From NCBI GenBank assembly GCA_012845835.1, contig JABAKD010000027.1, positions 12,818,487-12,882,486 on the forward strand: DNA of 64,000 bases. Direction: 5' to 3'. Under the pieces are notes generated by a model. The model did not search any database. It saw only the letters and a program-made list of their open reading frames with translations, and was not told the DNA's origin. Shown in pieces: positions 45,844 through 56,652 of this stretch; within the stretch, counting starts at the first letter, position 1; every line of letters starts with the position of its first letter. The position numbers and the translations under genes are program-made. This DNA is from Undaria pinnatifida (taxonomy: Eukaryota > Sar > Phaeophyceae > Laminariales > Alariaceae).

Positions 45844-46000
45844 ACTGCTGCTCTTGAAGCTCGGAATTTGAAAAGAGCGCACCAGGTATATATCGTCGAC
45901 TATTTGTTACAGATTATTTACTGCTGTATCATCGATTGCTCGCGCACACGACATGTTGTCAAGAAGATACTTATTACCACTACTATAGTTTTGATTGCTG

Positions 46001-46446
46001 CTGTGTCATCGATTAGTACGCCGCGCGTTGACCCGTTCTCGGAAAAAGAACTGCCCAGGAATCCAAAATCCAAATTCGTCGCCGCGATTCTTGGATGTGT
46101 TTCTTAACTCCCGTACGTAGTACGCGTTCACGACCAGGTGCTTGTATAGGGGACGGATAAGGAAGGCGTTGGACTGCGCTCTTCGAACAAAGTGATTTGG
46201 CCGAGAAATTCTACAGCACTGCCCTGTGTCATCGATTAGTACGCCGCGCGTTGACCCGTTCTCGGAAAAAGAACTGCCCAGGAATCCAAAATCCAAATTC
46301 GTCGCCGCGATTCTTGGATGTGTTTCTTAACTCCCGTACGTAGTACGCGTTCACGACCAGGTGCTTGTATAGGGGACGGATAAGGAAGGCGTTGGACTGC
46401 GCTCTTCGAACAAAGTGATTTGGCCGAGAAATTCTACAGCACTGCC
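46001..46446. repeat. Perfect tandem duplication, 223 bp x 2
   Basis: Copies 46001-46223 and 46224-46446 begin CTGTGTCATCGATTAGTACG and appear identical base for base. The unit contains a tRNA-like segment (AAGGAAGGCGTTGGACTGCG). Identity implies a very recent event or an assembly artefact. Confidence 0.9.
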
Positions 46447-46459
46447 CACTGAACTACTT

Positions 46460-46890
46460 AATAACTTGACTCAGTAGCTCAGTGGGTAGTGCTACATAGT
46501 GCGTTAAACTACCAAAATAGCCATTAATAATGTCGTCAGCGCGCACGCTTGAAAAAGACAAATATGCAGTCGGTGAGAATCGAACTCACGACACATAGCA
46601 CTACCCACTGTCACGTGACTCAGTAACTCAGTGGGTCATGCTAAAAAACCAACCAAATATGTTTTCGAGTTCGTTAATTGATTATCACCGACTTCGTAAG
46701 GGGGATCTCCGGAGCTATCCCCTCTCCACGTACTACAGTTAGTAGAACTAACGGCTATCGTAACCATTCATAATGTCTACAACGCGCGCGCTCCTGAATA
46801 CCAAAGATTATCTCGGGGAGAATCGTACTCACTATACATCCTTCGTTGGTGACGTAGCACTATACCCACTGAGCCGAAAGGCAACGACAC
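46460..46890. repeat. tRNA-derived SINE-like units, third family
   Basis: A plus-strand A-box-like TAGCTCAGTGGGTAGTGCTA (near 46478) faces minus-strand units with GTGAGTTCGATTCTCACC (near 46580) and GTGAGTACGATTCTCC (near 46825). The two minus units share tails (AATGTCGTCAGCGCGCACGC / AATGTCTACAACGCGCGCGC), marking them as copies of one SINE. Confidence 0.65.
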
Positions 46891-47074
46891 ACAACAGCAG
46901 TGGTAGTAGCTACGATAGGGCAAGCGCTTCGAGGCCGCCATGAAGAAAGAGACGGGATGAAATTCAGATCCAATTAGGAAATTATGCCAATTAATTTGGA
47001 AATGCTGTCACTTGATGTTTTCGTTATATATATGCCAAGATCCAAGAATGGCTCGGGCGTACACCGCCCAAAAT

Positions 47075-47320
47075 ACGAAAAAAAGCGCACTTCTCACTTG
47101 TCTCGCTCAGCATCTATCCGCGTTAACGTCGAGGCGCGGAACGGATACGGCAGGGCGAGGGGCGTGGGGGCCGCCCCCCGAAGACGGCGCTGGAACGAAG
47201 CTATTTGACCGAGAGTTCCAGTTCCGTGAATTGCATACTGAGGCCGAGACAAAAAAAAACTCCTGATCGAATCTCCGAAAAAAAGAATGATCATATATAT
47301 ATATATATATTTATGAAGCT
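47075..47320. repeat. Family I repeat, copy 2
   Basis: Matches 41945-42180 and ends in a longer (AT)n run before a family C element. Confidence 0.7.
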
Positions 47321-47369
47321 ATAACATCAAATCTGCTAGAATAGTAAACAGTACTAGGCAGGTGATACA

Positions 47370-48420
47370 AAAGGATGTGTTCTTGCTACAACCGTCAGAT
47401 TTGTCCCCTTCAAGCATTTATAGTTTCCACGCACATATTGAAGTGTCCCGCCCGCCCCCCGTCCCCCGCCCCCCCCGATTTCTCTTGTTCAAACGCCCCA
47501 AATCAAAATCTGCCAGAGTAGTAAACACTACCAGCCAGCTGAAATCGCCTTATTATCTTACTAGCCATCCATGTAGCTCCAATTCATTTCCGCCCGCCCC
47601 CCCACCCCCTCCTTTTTTTTCCCCCCCGTTTCCTCTTGCTCAAACGACCCACCTAAAATCCAAATCGGCCAGAGTAATATACACTTCTACGCAACTGATA
47701 TCACGTCATTATCTTTGTAGCCATCCGTGACGTAGTTTTAATTCATCCCCCCTCCCCCCCCCCCCAACGCCCCCTCCTTCCCCACCACCTGCACGATCGC
47801 CTAGACCTAGTACCACGCGTGCACCACGCGTATAGCAAACCCCTTCATCTATGCCACCCAAAGCTATTAAAAACCCTTTTGCCCCCCCCCCCCCCACTCC
47901 CTCGAACACTCCGCCCTCTCCTCACTGGTTGTACGACTTGCAGTATATACATGATAAACTGGTGCATTCCTTCCAAAACCGTCAGATTTATCCCCTTAAA
48001 GGATTTATAGTTTCCACGCACAGATGGAGTTGCCCCGCCCATCCCCCCCCCCCCCCCGCTCCCTTTTGTTCAAACCCAGGCCCCCACGCCCTTCACAGCT
48101 CCGTCCTCCCCTCACCGGTTATACGACTTACAGGATACACTTGATGAACTGATGATGCATTCCCTTCCGCATCTGTCAGGTTTTGTCCCCCTCAGAAACG
48201 GGTTTTATAGTTTCCGCGCACAGACTGACTAACATCACCCTGTTGACCCTGATAGCTACACGGTAGTTCCAAGGGGAGTCGCCGACCTATATCCTTAAAG
48301 AGAACAGACAACCCGTAATACACGCGATCGGAGTATCACACACAGCTTGCAAAGATGAGTTTCGACAAAATCTTCGATCTCACAGCTGGAGTGTATTTTC
48401 ATTGCTATAATATATATATA
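47370..48420 (+). repeat. Family C repeat, full-length copy (plus)
   Basis: Several C-run-separated units with GTTTCCACGCACA, GCCAGAGTAGTAAACACTAC and ATGATAAACTGGTGCATTCC. They end in the conserved block with ATG 48355 reading MSFDKIFDLTAGVYFHCYNI. Confidence 0.8.
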
Positions 48421-48555
48421 TATATATATATTGCACGTAGTACCTGTCACTACGCATACGCACGACAGACGCAAGTCAGTCGGAAAAAAGAAACAAGTAC
48501 GAAGTACTCCCCTCCCTCACGAAAACATTGCCTGTGGAGGCAGTGACAACAAGAA

Positions 48556-48875
48556 CATCTCACAGGAAAGCGGAACTCGGACGGAAACGCATAAAAGCAA
48601 AGATTACGTACGTATGAAGAAGTTGCGGTTTTGATCCCTGGACCCTGGACAAACCGCTACTGCGCTGCTAGCAAGCCAGCAAGTCGGTAGACAGATCTCC
48701 TGACTCCTGAAGAACTCCTGCTCGTAAATCCCCGGCGGAGCAGAGGCCAGAAAGCAACAGAAAATAAGGAGACGCGAAGAATCTGCGCCCCCGCGCCGCA
48801 GCTGCAACCGATTCGTCTTCTACGTGACGTACGTGTGAACGCCCCCTGGGACGGAGTGCCGATCAGATATTTGTT
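48556..48875 (+). repeat. Family J repeat, copy 2
   Basis: Matches 26545-26860 with indels (CTCGGACGGAAACGCAT to CCTGGGACGGAGTGCCGA). Confidence 0.75.
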
Positions 48876-49689
48876 TCCCCAAAAGTGTTAATTACTATGG
48901 AGAGCAGCCACTGACAAAAAGATAACACTTTCACGGGATGAGCAAAAACGAAAAAAAGAAGAAGATAATTGCGTGCGATAATTTTGCGGGTTCTGCGTCG
49001 TTTCGTCAAACCGGCGCGTTTGGTTGTTCGACGAGCGGTGTGGCTGACTATGTGCCAAGAGTATGTCGACGACGACTAGCTATGCGTGGGCGTCGTCGAT
49101 GGAGCAGTAGTAATATATGAGAATCGCCCATGTTAACGTCAGGGTTCTGAGTTGAAGTCTGACGGAGTGCATGGCCACATCTGCTACGATAGAGGTGAAA
49201 CATTTTCTGAAATGAAGGCCTCCTTAAGCCGCAAACCCTATAGGAAGGTATTTTTGTTTGGAATATTTCTCGTAGCACACTATTCACTAGACCATTGGGC
49301 TGCTCACCGTGTAGTAGCACTTTAGTCTTACCGACAAGACAAATCAGTTTTAGACCTATTATTACATGGGAAAAAAAAGTGAGCGATTATTTCTGGCGAT
49401 TTATTTTTGAGGTTTGTTTGAAGGCTCCAAAAATAACTGCATAAAAAAAAAGGGGCGTCCATTATGGCTTCTGATTAAGCAGGATTAATTATAAAACCAA
49501 AAAAGGAGCAGGAACAGCAGCTGCCGATCTATTATATTTAATAGCGTTTGACTCAAGACTATTTTGTTGGCTGGTGTCACCAGGTAGTACAGTATCCAGA
49601 GCCTCGATCAAACACAGTCGTAGCGTTGGAGAGCTCTACTGAAAAATGGCGACGCTTTCCTCTTTGTGTGCAATTTCATCCTGTTAACT
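48876..49689. other. Gene-free stretch
   Basis: Nothing certain. A minus-strand TGGTCTAGTGAATAG near 49281 resembles a SINE A box, but no matching B box was convincing. Confidence 0.35.
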
Positions 49690-49711
49690 GTGGATTTTCG
49701 TAATGTTAGTA

Positions 49712-49885
49712 TGCGCTGTGGTAAGGAATTAGTGGGGTATTGTTATAGTAGTCCGTTTGACCACTTGCCCAAGATTAACCAATAGCTTAACCAAACGTTT
49801 GTTGAGGAATTAATAGGGTATTATGTCGTTTGACCACTTGCAAAAGGTTAACCAATTGCTTACCCAAACTAAGCCTTATAACACT
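49712..49885. repeat. About 85-bp tandem pair
   Basis: GTTTGACCACTTGCCCAAGA...AACCAATAGCTTAACCAAA and GTTTGACCACTTGCAAAAGG...AACCAATTGCTTACCCAAA, each preceded by AGGAATTAATRGGGTATT. Confidence 0.7.
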
Positions 49886-50194
49886 TTCCCCCCCTGAAAC
49901 GGCGGGATAGCAGGTCGGCCGGATATATGGGCGGACCTGTCAATATCCAATCGGTTTCATTTCCTGGGGATACCAAGGAGAGTATTTTTCAAGTTCGACA
50001 TGGGGAAAGTCTGAAAGACTTTGTTGTGGTGGATGTAAGACTCGAACCCACGACCCGAAAAAAACTTTGTTTTTCGATGACGGCATTTGTTAAGGAATTA
50101 TTTATGCGGAAAGGGCATGAGACGGAGCGACGCATTCGAAGCTGTAAAGCGACGCGCAAAGGCCGCGGCAGCGCCATCCACCGTCGACATCTCT

Positions 50195-50620
50195 AAGCGG
50201 CCGGGGGGAGGGGGGAGGGGGGTACCGGAGAGGGGGGGGGGGGGGAGGGGGGGAGGGGGGGGGGGGGGCGTGCTGCCCAAGAGACTGAAGTCTGGGTCTG
50301 GCCATCATCATCCTGAAATTTGTGGGCCTTCCAATGGCCGTCACAAGTAGCGTAAGGCCGCCCTAACTTCTTCGCCTTGTTACGTTCTCTCCCCAGTACC
50401 ATTGATGCACTTGATACCCTCTATGAGCCCAATGCCGTCTTTAGTCAGTTCCTAGGGTCTGCTAGCATGACATTTTTTCTCTGTTCCTTTCCCTGCTTCC
50501 TCTCGTCTTTTCTTGCTTTTCTTGTATTTTCTTTTCTTTCCTTTCTTTTTTCGCTTTCTTTTCTTCATTTTCCTTCCTTTCCCTTCTTATATTTTTTTCT
50601 TTGTTTATTTTTCCCAATTG
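50195..50620. repeat. G-run block then polypyrimidine tract
   Basis: G runs at 50203-50268 (candidate G-quadruplex) and a 150-base CTTT/TTCC tract at 50470-50615 with almost no purines on the plus strand (possible triplex-forming DNA). No gene was seen. Confidence 0.7.
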
Positions 50621-50688
50621 ACTTGCGTCTGACGTGCGCATGCGTAGTGATAAGTATTACGTGTAATATATACCGGTACAGTAGGTGG

Positions 50689-51987
50689 GCCTATATAGTG
50701 CGGGTTATATAGTGCGCCCCTGCCGGTATAGTTCGGGTGAAATCGCTTGGCACAAAATTCGGGCCTATATAGTGCGCATGCCGCACAATAGGGGCACAGG
50801 TCTATATAATGCGGATTTGGACCACCTCACACCCGATATAGTGCGGGTCTGACGTCACCCCGCCTTAGATCACGGGGTCAAACTAACCACAAACCCGCAG
50901 TGCTGCGGTACAGCAGTACAGTACTACAGCTGTACAGTACCCCTACCACCCGGCGGACCCTACTGGCAACACGAACAGCAGTGTAGAGGCTCACGATGCC
51001 GTGTGCAGCAGGCGAACTCTGCCATCTTCCCCATCTGGAGAGTGAGGACGACGACGACGTCGAAGGCGTTCGCACCGAGCCACCGTCGTATGCGGAAGTT
51101 CTCCAGCACTTCGCCGCCCTGGAAAACTACGCAGAAGCGTCCGGCATCAATGAGGCCGGCCATTTGCTCCAGAGGGCACGGATGTTGATGATTGCAGAGC
51201 ATGCATCGCGGCCATCTCGCCAGACTGATGTCCGGGGGTATTTTGACACGTGAAACGATTGGCGTTGTTCGTTTTTTTTTTGGGGGGGGTGGGTGGGGCG
51301 CGGGTCTACGGAGTGCCTGACTTTCATGTGTGATGAAGTGACTCGTACGAAGTACAGTAAGTCAAAGGTTGGCGCGTTTTATTTGTTCGTGCATTAAAAC
51401 CAAGCCTAAGGGTATGCGTGGTGTTGCGTTGTTGCGGATTTTCTTGTAGCCACAAAGGTAGAGCGTACGAGAAGTACGAGTAGAGACGTATGTTTGTTGT
51501 TGTTCCAGTTTCCCGCTTTTTTTTCCTGAGAGGATGTCACCGTTTGGCACGTTTATGTTTCGTTTGCAGAGCTTGCATTTAGTAGTCAATCCATTCCTCT
51601 ACGAACTTAATAAATTTCATCTCAACCAACGATGGGACTTCGCACAAACAGACGGGTGGTGCACTCAGACGTGCGAGCGCGTCGTTATGAGCAACCACGC
51701 TGTACCCGGGTGCAGCAGGCCTATTCAACGCTGCAACAGGCTGTCCTCTTCTCACCACGTACAGATGCATGTATCGACAGCTTGTTCACCTTCGTACACC
51801 TTGCCGTTGGCTTTGTTCTGTGCTTTAAACAAGTGAAATCGCGAATAGAGCGCTAACCCGCACTATTGAGTTGATTCTAGTCGCGAATTGTGCGGGTACC
51901 CGCACTATAAAGGCCAGAAATCATATAGTGCGCGAGGTCGATATAGTGCGGGTACGGAGCCGTGTCACATACCCGCACTATATAGGC
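50689..51987. mobile_element. pogo/Tigger-like DNA transposon remnant
   Basis: Perfect 17-bp inverted ends GCCTATATAGTGCGGGT at 50689-50705 and 51971-51987, compatible with a TA target. TATAGTGCGG-type motifs recur about five times inside each end (50706, 50766, 50803, 50838; 51861-51950), as transposase-binding iterons would. The interior holds the transposase C-terminus described separately. At 1.3 kb the DDE domain is missing. Its right end is about 20 bases from the Copia-2 gag frame. Confidence 0.8.
50996..51253 (+). pseudogene. Transposase C-terminal fragment (CENP-B/Tigger-like)
   Basis: 85 codons: after an acidic EDDDDVEG stretch it reads YAEVLQHFAALENYAEAS then GINEAGHLLQRARMLMI and ends RQTDVRGYFDT. 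The sequence ALxxLxxYxExxG...LxxxxxxL...RQTxxxxYF is the usual C-terminal tail of pogo/Tigger/jerky transposases after the DDE domain. No DDE or CENP-B HTH domain is present. The assignment rests on this tail and the surrounding TIRs. Confidence 0.65.
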
Positions 51988-52006
51988 ATATAGCCACAGT
52001 GGGAGT

Positions 52007-54691
52007 TTGCCAGGTCTTGGCGCGGCAATAGGCTTGCCAAGCAGTGGTGCGAGTAGCAGCGTAGATAGTCATAGGACTGAAGTTGGTTCTCGCGAATTTG
52101 GGAGTTTGAAGCAGTCGGTTCCTAAATTCAGTGGAAAGTCGGAAGATTTTCCATTGTGGAAGGAACACTTCGAGGTGTTTACTTCCATGGTTGGGTGCAT
52201 GTCGGCGTTCCTCGTAGATCATGATATGATGATAGGCGACGTTACGAAGAACACTCAATACTTTCTCTCGCAGGGGTTCAGTGAGGAACATGTTAAGACA
52301 GCTAGAGTAGCTTGGACTTGCCTGACAGAGATCGTTGTGAACCGTGATCTGCTTGGTAGATTGTTCGCAACAAAATCACCTAGTGCTGGCTGGAGAATGT
52401 TGTGTGATTGGTTCATGCCCAAGACCATGGCTGAACAGGTCAAGTGGTCGGTAGCGTTCGACTCCGAAAAAATGGAGAAGGGAGAAGAGCCCATGAAGTA
52501 CTTTGGTCGGGTAGACAAGATTGTTGGAGTGCTCGCGTCGCTAGGTGTGGTCAAGTCGGTAGCAGACGTCAACCGCGAGATCATCATGACCCTCACATCA
52601 GACTACGAAATAGAGGAACGCACTATCTTGTACCGTGAGGATGTCACTCGAGCGGCGATCGAGAGCATCATCCGACAGCGGTACTTGCGCCTTCCCGCGC
52701 CGAAGGGTAAGGGCGTGGGCCAGGCTCTATTTTCGAATGGCGCTGCTCGAGGTGGTCGTGCAGGTAGAGGTAGGCATAGAAGTAACGCTAAGCCGAGAGG
52801 TGGCAGTGACACAGCAAGCAAGAACAGTCAGGGTAGTAGCAGTAACCCCCAAGCCCCCACACATAACCCCCCCTCAGCGTTCGACAACGTCAAGGGAAAA
52901 TGCATTCGTTGCTTGGAACCCGGGCACACCTGGTCCCAGTGCAAGGCTCGCATCCCCCCTGCACCAGAGCAGACATCAGGCGGAGGTGCGCAAGGCCAGA
53001 ACAACGGCGGTGAGACTGTGTGTTGTCTTGCGAAGTGCATGCTTGGTACTAACGATGACTCGTGTAATGAGGAACGTAGTGATTGCATCGGTGAGAAGTG
53101 GATAGCGGACAGTGGTGCATCCTTTCACATGACCCATTCAGCTGACCTTTTGAGCGATGTAAGACTGTGCGATGACAAGGTTAGGATCGGTGACAACCAT
53201 CTGATCGACGTGGTTGGGTACGGAACGCTAACTGTTGTATTCCCAGGGGATCTGACTGTTAAGCTGTTGGATGTAGCCTACGTGCCGGAAATCGCATTCA
53301 ACTTGTTCTCGCTGATGGCGGCGCACAAGCAGGAAGTAACATTTACGACTAAGGAGAAAGACTTGTGCATTTCTCCTTTCAATGGGAGATTGAGGTTTGA
53401 AGGTGATGGATCCAGTTACTCCGGATTCGCTTACAGGATAGAGCCAGACGGCGGCTATGTGCCGTTCCCCCTTGGAACCACCAACCCTCCCGAGACTTGT
53501 GTTGAATATGGTTGCGATTTTCCCCTCGCTTTTCCTGTGCTTGCACCCGGCAGTACCGCGTCTACTGAGACTAATGTAGACATCAACGTTTTTCACTGCG
53601 TGCAAGGTCACTCGAATGAACTACTGTTGCGAGAGACCGCAAAATCACTCGGTCTAGAACTGGTAGGAAAACTTAAGCCCTGTACGGGATGCTCTATGGC
53701 GGAAGGCTACCGCAAGCCTATCCCCAACAGCACTAAATCACGCGCGACAGAGAAGTTGGGGAGAGTTTTTGTTGACCTCAGCGGACCTAAGAGAACACCT
53801 TCCCTGACGGGTGCGCGGTATGTCATGCTTGTGAAGGATGACTACTCTCGCCAGGCGCGGGTGTATTTTCTGAAGCATAAATCGGATTCAGGAGACGCAT
53901 TTAGGAAGTTTTTGGTTGACGCGCGCGCCGACGGAGTACACTCGAAAGTTGATATAGTAAGGTCTACCAACGGGGGGGAGTTTTTCGGTGGTGAGTTTGG
54001 AGAGGTGTGCAAACAGTATTGCATCAAGCAGGAATTCACCAATGCCGATAGCCCTAAGCAGAACGGTGTAGTAGAGAGAGCGCTAGGCATCATCCAGAAC
54101 GCGGGACTCGCCGCGTGCATCCAAGCGCCCATCATCTTTCCTCACATTCAACTGCCGCCGACTAAATCCCTGTGGACGGAAGCGGTGCACTGGGCTTGTG
54201 ACGCCCTGAACCACACCGCGACCACTGCAAACCCCGGGAACCGGTCGCCGCACGAAATGTGGTACGGAACTGCCGCACCTGCTTCACCGCACCCGTTCCT
54301 TCGCCCAGCGTTCTGTCGCTGGAAACGCCCGACGAACTCGCACCCCCGGGCCGAAAGCTGCTTTTACCTCGGGCCGGGCATCGACCACCCAAGTGACTCT
54401 TTGCGGATGCTCACGCGGGCGAACAAGGTGGTGGAAACAAGGGACGTGACCTGGGAGGCAACGCTTAGTATAGGAACGCCGTCGCCCCCGCTGCCGGAGA
54501 TGCCGGAGCAGGGAGGGACCGTGGACCTAAAAGAAGCGCCTGAGCCGGGAGGGACGGATGACTATGAATCCGCCCCGACGACTCCACTGCCGGTGTTGGG
54601 AAGGGGAATTCCTCACCAACTCCGTGCGGTGTCTCCGATGACGCAAGCTGGCGGCGATTTGCAAGCCGAAAGTGAGGAGCTGAACGATTGA
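52007..54691 (+). CDS. Copia-2 Gag-protease-integrase
   Basis: One open frame, no early ATG (it opens after a TAG at 51983; the true start was probably lost). Gag: VPKFSGKSEDFPLWKEHFEV, then a UBN2-like domain and CCHC knuckle CIRCLEPGHTWSQC (52901-52942). Protease: WIADSGASFHMT (Asp at 53108). Integrase: H..H..CTGC zinc site, FVDLSGP, then RSTNGGEF, where the second catalytic Asp of the usual RSDNGGEF is Thr (53966-53968), and NGVVERA with the Glu. The frame stops at TGA 54689-54691, but the same frame resumes immediately after. Unlike Copia-1, gag and pol share one frame. The missing Asp implies an inactive integrase. Confidence 0.9.
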   Translation: MPGLGAAIGLPSSGASSSVDSHRTEVGSREFGSLKQSVPKFSGKSEDFPLWKEHFEVFTSMVGCMSAFLVDHDMMIGDVTKNTQYFLSQGFSEEHVKTARVAWTCLTEIVVNRDLLGRLFATKSPSAGWRMLCDWFMPKTMAEQVKWSVAFDSEKMEKGEEPMKYFGRVDKIVGVLASLGVVKSVADVNREIIMTLTSDYEIEERTILYREDVTRAAIESIIRQRYLRLPAPKGKGVGQALFSNGAARGGRAGRGRHRSNAKPRGGSDTASKNSQGSSSNPQAPTHNPPSAFDNVKGKCIRCLEPGHTWSQCKARIPPAPEQTSGGGAQGQNNGGETVCCLAKCMLGTNDDSCNEERSDCIGEKWIADSGASFHMTHSADLLSDVRLCDDKVRIGDNHLIDVVGYGTLTVVFPGDLTVKLLDVAYVPEIAFNLFSLMAAHKQEVTFTTKEKDLCISPFNGRLRFEGDGSSYSGFAYRIEPDGGYVPFPLGTTNPPETCVEYGCDFPLAFPVLAPGSTASTETNVDINVFHCVQGHSNELLLRETAKSLGLELVGKLKPCTGCSMAEGYRKPIPNSTKSRATEKLGRVFVDLSGPKRTPSLTGARYVMLVKDDYSRQARVYFLKHKSDSGDAFRKFLVDARADGVHSKVDIVRSTNGGEFFGGEFGEVCKQYCIKQEFTNADSPKQNGVVERALGIIQNAGLAACIQAPIIFPHIQLPPTKSLWTEAVHWACDALNHTATTANPGNRSPHEMWYGTAAPASPHPFLRPAFCRWKRPTNSHPRAESCFYLGPGIDHPSDSLRMLTRANKVVETRDVTWEATLSIGTPSPPLPEMPEQGGTVDLKEAPEPGGTDDYESAPTTPLPVLGRGIPHQLRAVSPMTQAGGDLQAESEELND

Positions 54692-55192
54692 TCAACGGTC
54701 AGCAGCGAACCGCCCGAAAGCGACACTTCATCTCGAGATGACGACGATGCGTCCTCCTCTGACGATGGAGCTCCGACCCCGGCTGCTATCCGGACTGCTG
54801 CGCGCCAACTTGGGGCGCACATGTCAGGACCGGGCGGTGGTGAAGAGATTCGGGAGAGAAGAACGAGAGCGCAGACCAGAGCGCTCAACCGGGAAGCGGC
54901 AACGGGGCTGATTAGTACGATCGGGCCCTGTGAGGGAGGCCGCATATTCCATGCGCTACTGGCGGCGCAAGACACAGGCGGTGAACCTACTCGGTTGCCG
55001 GATTACCTCCTCAAGGAGGTGGAACCGGAACCGACGTCTTACTCCGCGGCACGTTCATCAATCCACTCTGGCGTTTGGGTGGAGGCTATGCAAGCGGAAT
55101 TTGATGAACTAGAGGCCGCTGACACTTTCACTGAGATTTCCGAAGTTCCGGCGGGTAGCAATATTGTGGAATCAAAGTGGCTCTTGAAGTGA
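54692..55192 (+). CDS. Copia-2 Pol linker and start of RT
   Basis: In frame with the preceding ORF. An acidic/serine linker leads to LPDYLLKEVEPEPTSY, VWVEAMQAEFDELEAADTF and VESKWLLK, then TGA (55190-55192) where the relic at about 2262 reads Trp (WLLKWKADAHG). The change is a single TGG-to-TGA-type difference. Confidence 0.85.
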   Translation, partial: STVSSEPPESDTSSRDDDDASSSDDGAPTPAAIRTAARQLGAHMSGPGGGEEIRERRTRAQTRALNREAATGLISTIGPCEGGRIFHALLAAQDTGGEPTRLPDYLLKEVEPEPTSYSAARSSIHSGVWVEAMQAEFDELEAADTFTEISEVPAGSNIVESKWLLK

Positions 55193-56584
55193 AAGGGCGA
55201 CGAGCATGGCATGATTGATAGAGCTAAGGCGAGATTGGTAGCTAAGGGCTATAGTCAGGTAGAGGGAGTTGACTGCTTTGATACGTTTGCCCCTACTGCA
55301 TCAACCACGTCTAACCGCATCGTTGCAGCAATGGCATGCAAACTTGACTGGGACTTGAGGCACTTGGACGTTGACCAGGCCTTTATTCAGTCAGAGTTGA
55401 ATACCGAAATTTTCTCAAGATTGCCCCCTGGGTGTGGGCGGTTATCGGGTAAGGTAGTCCGACTCAACAAAGCTCTTTATGGGCTGAAGCAGAGTGGTCG
55501 CTCGTGGTATAAGCTACTGCCGTCAACCTTGGTTGAGTGTGGTTTTGAGCAGTGCTTGGTAGACCCGTGCGTCTTTCGACTGATGGTGGATGACGAGGTT
55601 GCAGCGATGGTGGTGGTCCACGTGGACGACATCAAGATCGCAGCGACCAAGGAAATTACGGAGTCAGTAGTGGCGGATCTCAATAAGAGATTCCCTACGA
55701 AACATCTTGGCGAGGTAACGTGGTACATGGGTAGCGAGTACAAGAGAAATCGTGAGAAGGGGACCTTGGAGATTTCGCAGACTCAGTTTATTCGAAATGT
55801 TGTCGAACGTTTTGGAATCACGAAAACCAGCCCCATCCCCGCTTCTCCGTCATTGGACCCCAGGCACGTGAGTGGTGAGGACCCTGCGGTGGACGCTAGA
55901 CACCGCGAAATGGTAGGGAGTCTGATGTGGATTGCGAATCAGACGAGGCCGGACATCGCCAACGCAGTACGGGCGGTTGCGAGGTTTTCACATGACCCTA
56001 AGGAGGTACATGTTAAGGCGGCTAGGAAGATAATCGAGTACCTGAGCGCTACGGCTCACTTGGGTCTGACGTTCAGGAAGGACAGTAAAGTAGAGGAAGT
56101 GCAGTTGGAATACGACTTGGAGACGTACGTGGACGCGGACTACGCCCACAAGGCCGACGATAGGCGTTCGGTCTCTGGCCTGGCTGCCGGTTGCGGGGGT
56201 ACACTTGTGCCGTGGTTTTCTAGGACGCAGAAGTGCGTCACCCTATCAACCACCGAGGCAGTGAACGTAGCCATGGCCGACGGGGTGAAGGAAGCCCTTT
56301 ACGTGAGAGGAGTGTTGGTTTTTCTGATGCCCAGTCTGGGGTCGCCGAGTATTGGAGTGTTTGAAGACAACAAAGGGGCGATAGACTTGGCCAAAAACCC
56401 ATTGAGCTCATCCAACAGTAAGCACATCGATGTACGGTACCATTTTCTGCGCGAGTTGGTGGGGACGGGAGACTTGTCGGTTAAGTATCTCCGGACGGAT
56501 GGCCAGCATGCGGACATTCTCACGAAGGCTATTGGCAAAGAGAGTTTTGAGAAACACCGAGATTTTCTGTTAGGAATACAGTAA
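55193..56584 (+). CDS. Copia-2 Pol: reverse transcriptase and RNase H
   Basis: Same frame after the TGA: AKARLVAKGYSQVEGVDCFD, DVDQAFIQSELNTEIFSRLP, LYGLKQSGRSWYKLL, catalytic VVHVDDIKIA, NQTRPDIANAVRAVARFS, then RNase H YVDADYAHKADDRRSVSG, STTEAVNVAMAD, FEDNKGAIDLAKNP and QHADILTKAIG, stop 56582. In RNase H the conserved TEAEY reads TEAVN (Glu to Val at 56261), which should abolish activity. RT itself looks intact at the residues I can identify. Confidence 0.9.
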   Translation, partial: KGDEHGMIDRAKARLVAKGYSQVEGVDCFDTFAPTASTTSNRIVAAMACKLDWDLRHLDVDQAFIQSELNTEIFSRLPPGCGRLSGKVVRLNKALYGLKQSGRSWYKLLPSTLVECGFEQCLVDPCVFRLMVDDEVAAMVVVHVDDIKIAATKEITESVVADLNKRFPTKHLGEVTWYMGSEYKRNREKGTLEISQTQFIRNVVERFGITKTSPIPASPSLDPRHVSGEDPAVDARHREMVGSLMWIANQTRPDIANAVRAVARFSHDPKEVHVKAARKIIEYLSATAHLGLTFRKDSKVEEVQLEYDLETYVDADYAHKADDRRSVSGLAAGCGGTLVPWFSRTQKCVTLSTTEAVNVAMADGVKEALYVRGVLVFLMPSLGSPSIGVFEDNKGAIDLAKNPLSSSNSKHIDVRYHFLRELVGTGDLSVKYLRTDGQHADILTKAIGKESFEKHRDFLLGIQ

Positions 56585-56652
56585 TTTGTTGTTTGTGGAT
56601 GGTGTTTGTTTGTGTTTTCGAGGCTTGTTAGTTGATCCAGCGCCAGGGAGGG

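Noticed and set aside
51254-51600. Possible 5' LTR of Copia-2 (AATAAA near 51610, TGTTCG near 51267)
   Set aside because: It does not align to the 3' LTR at 56653, and it lies inside the pogo-like element's TIRs.
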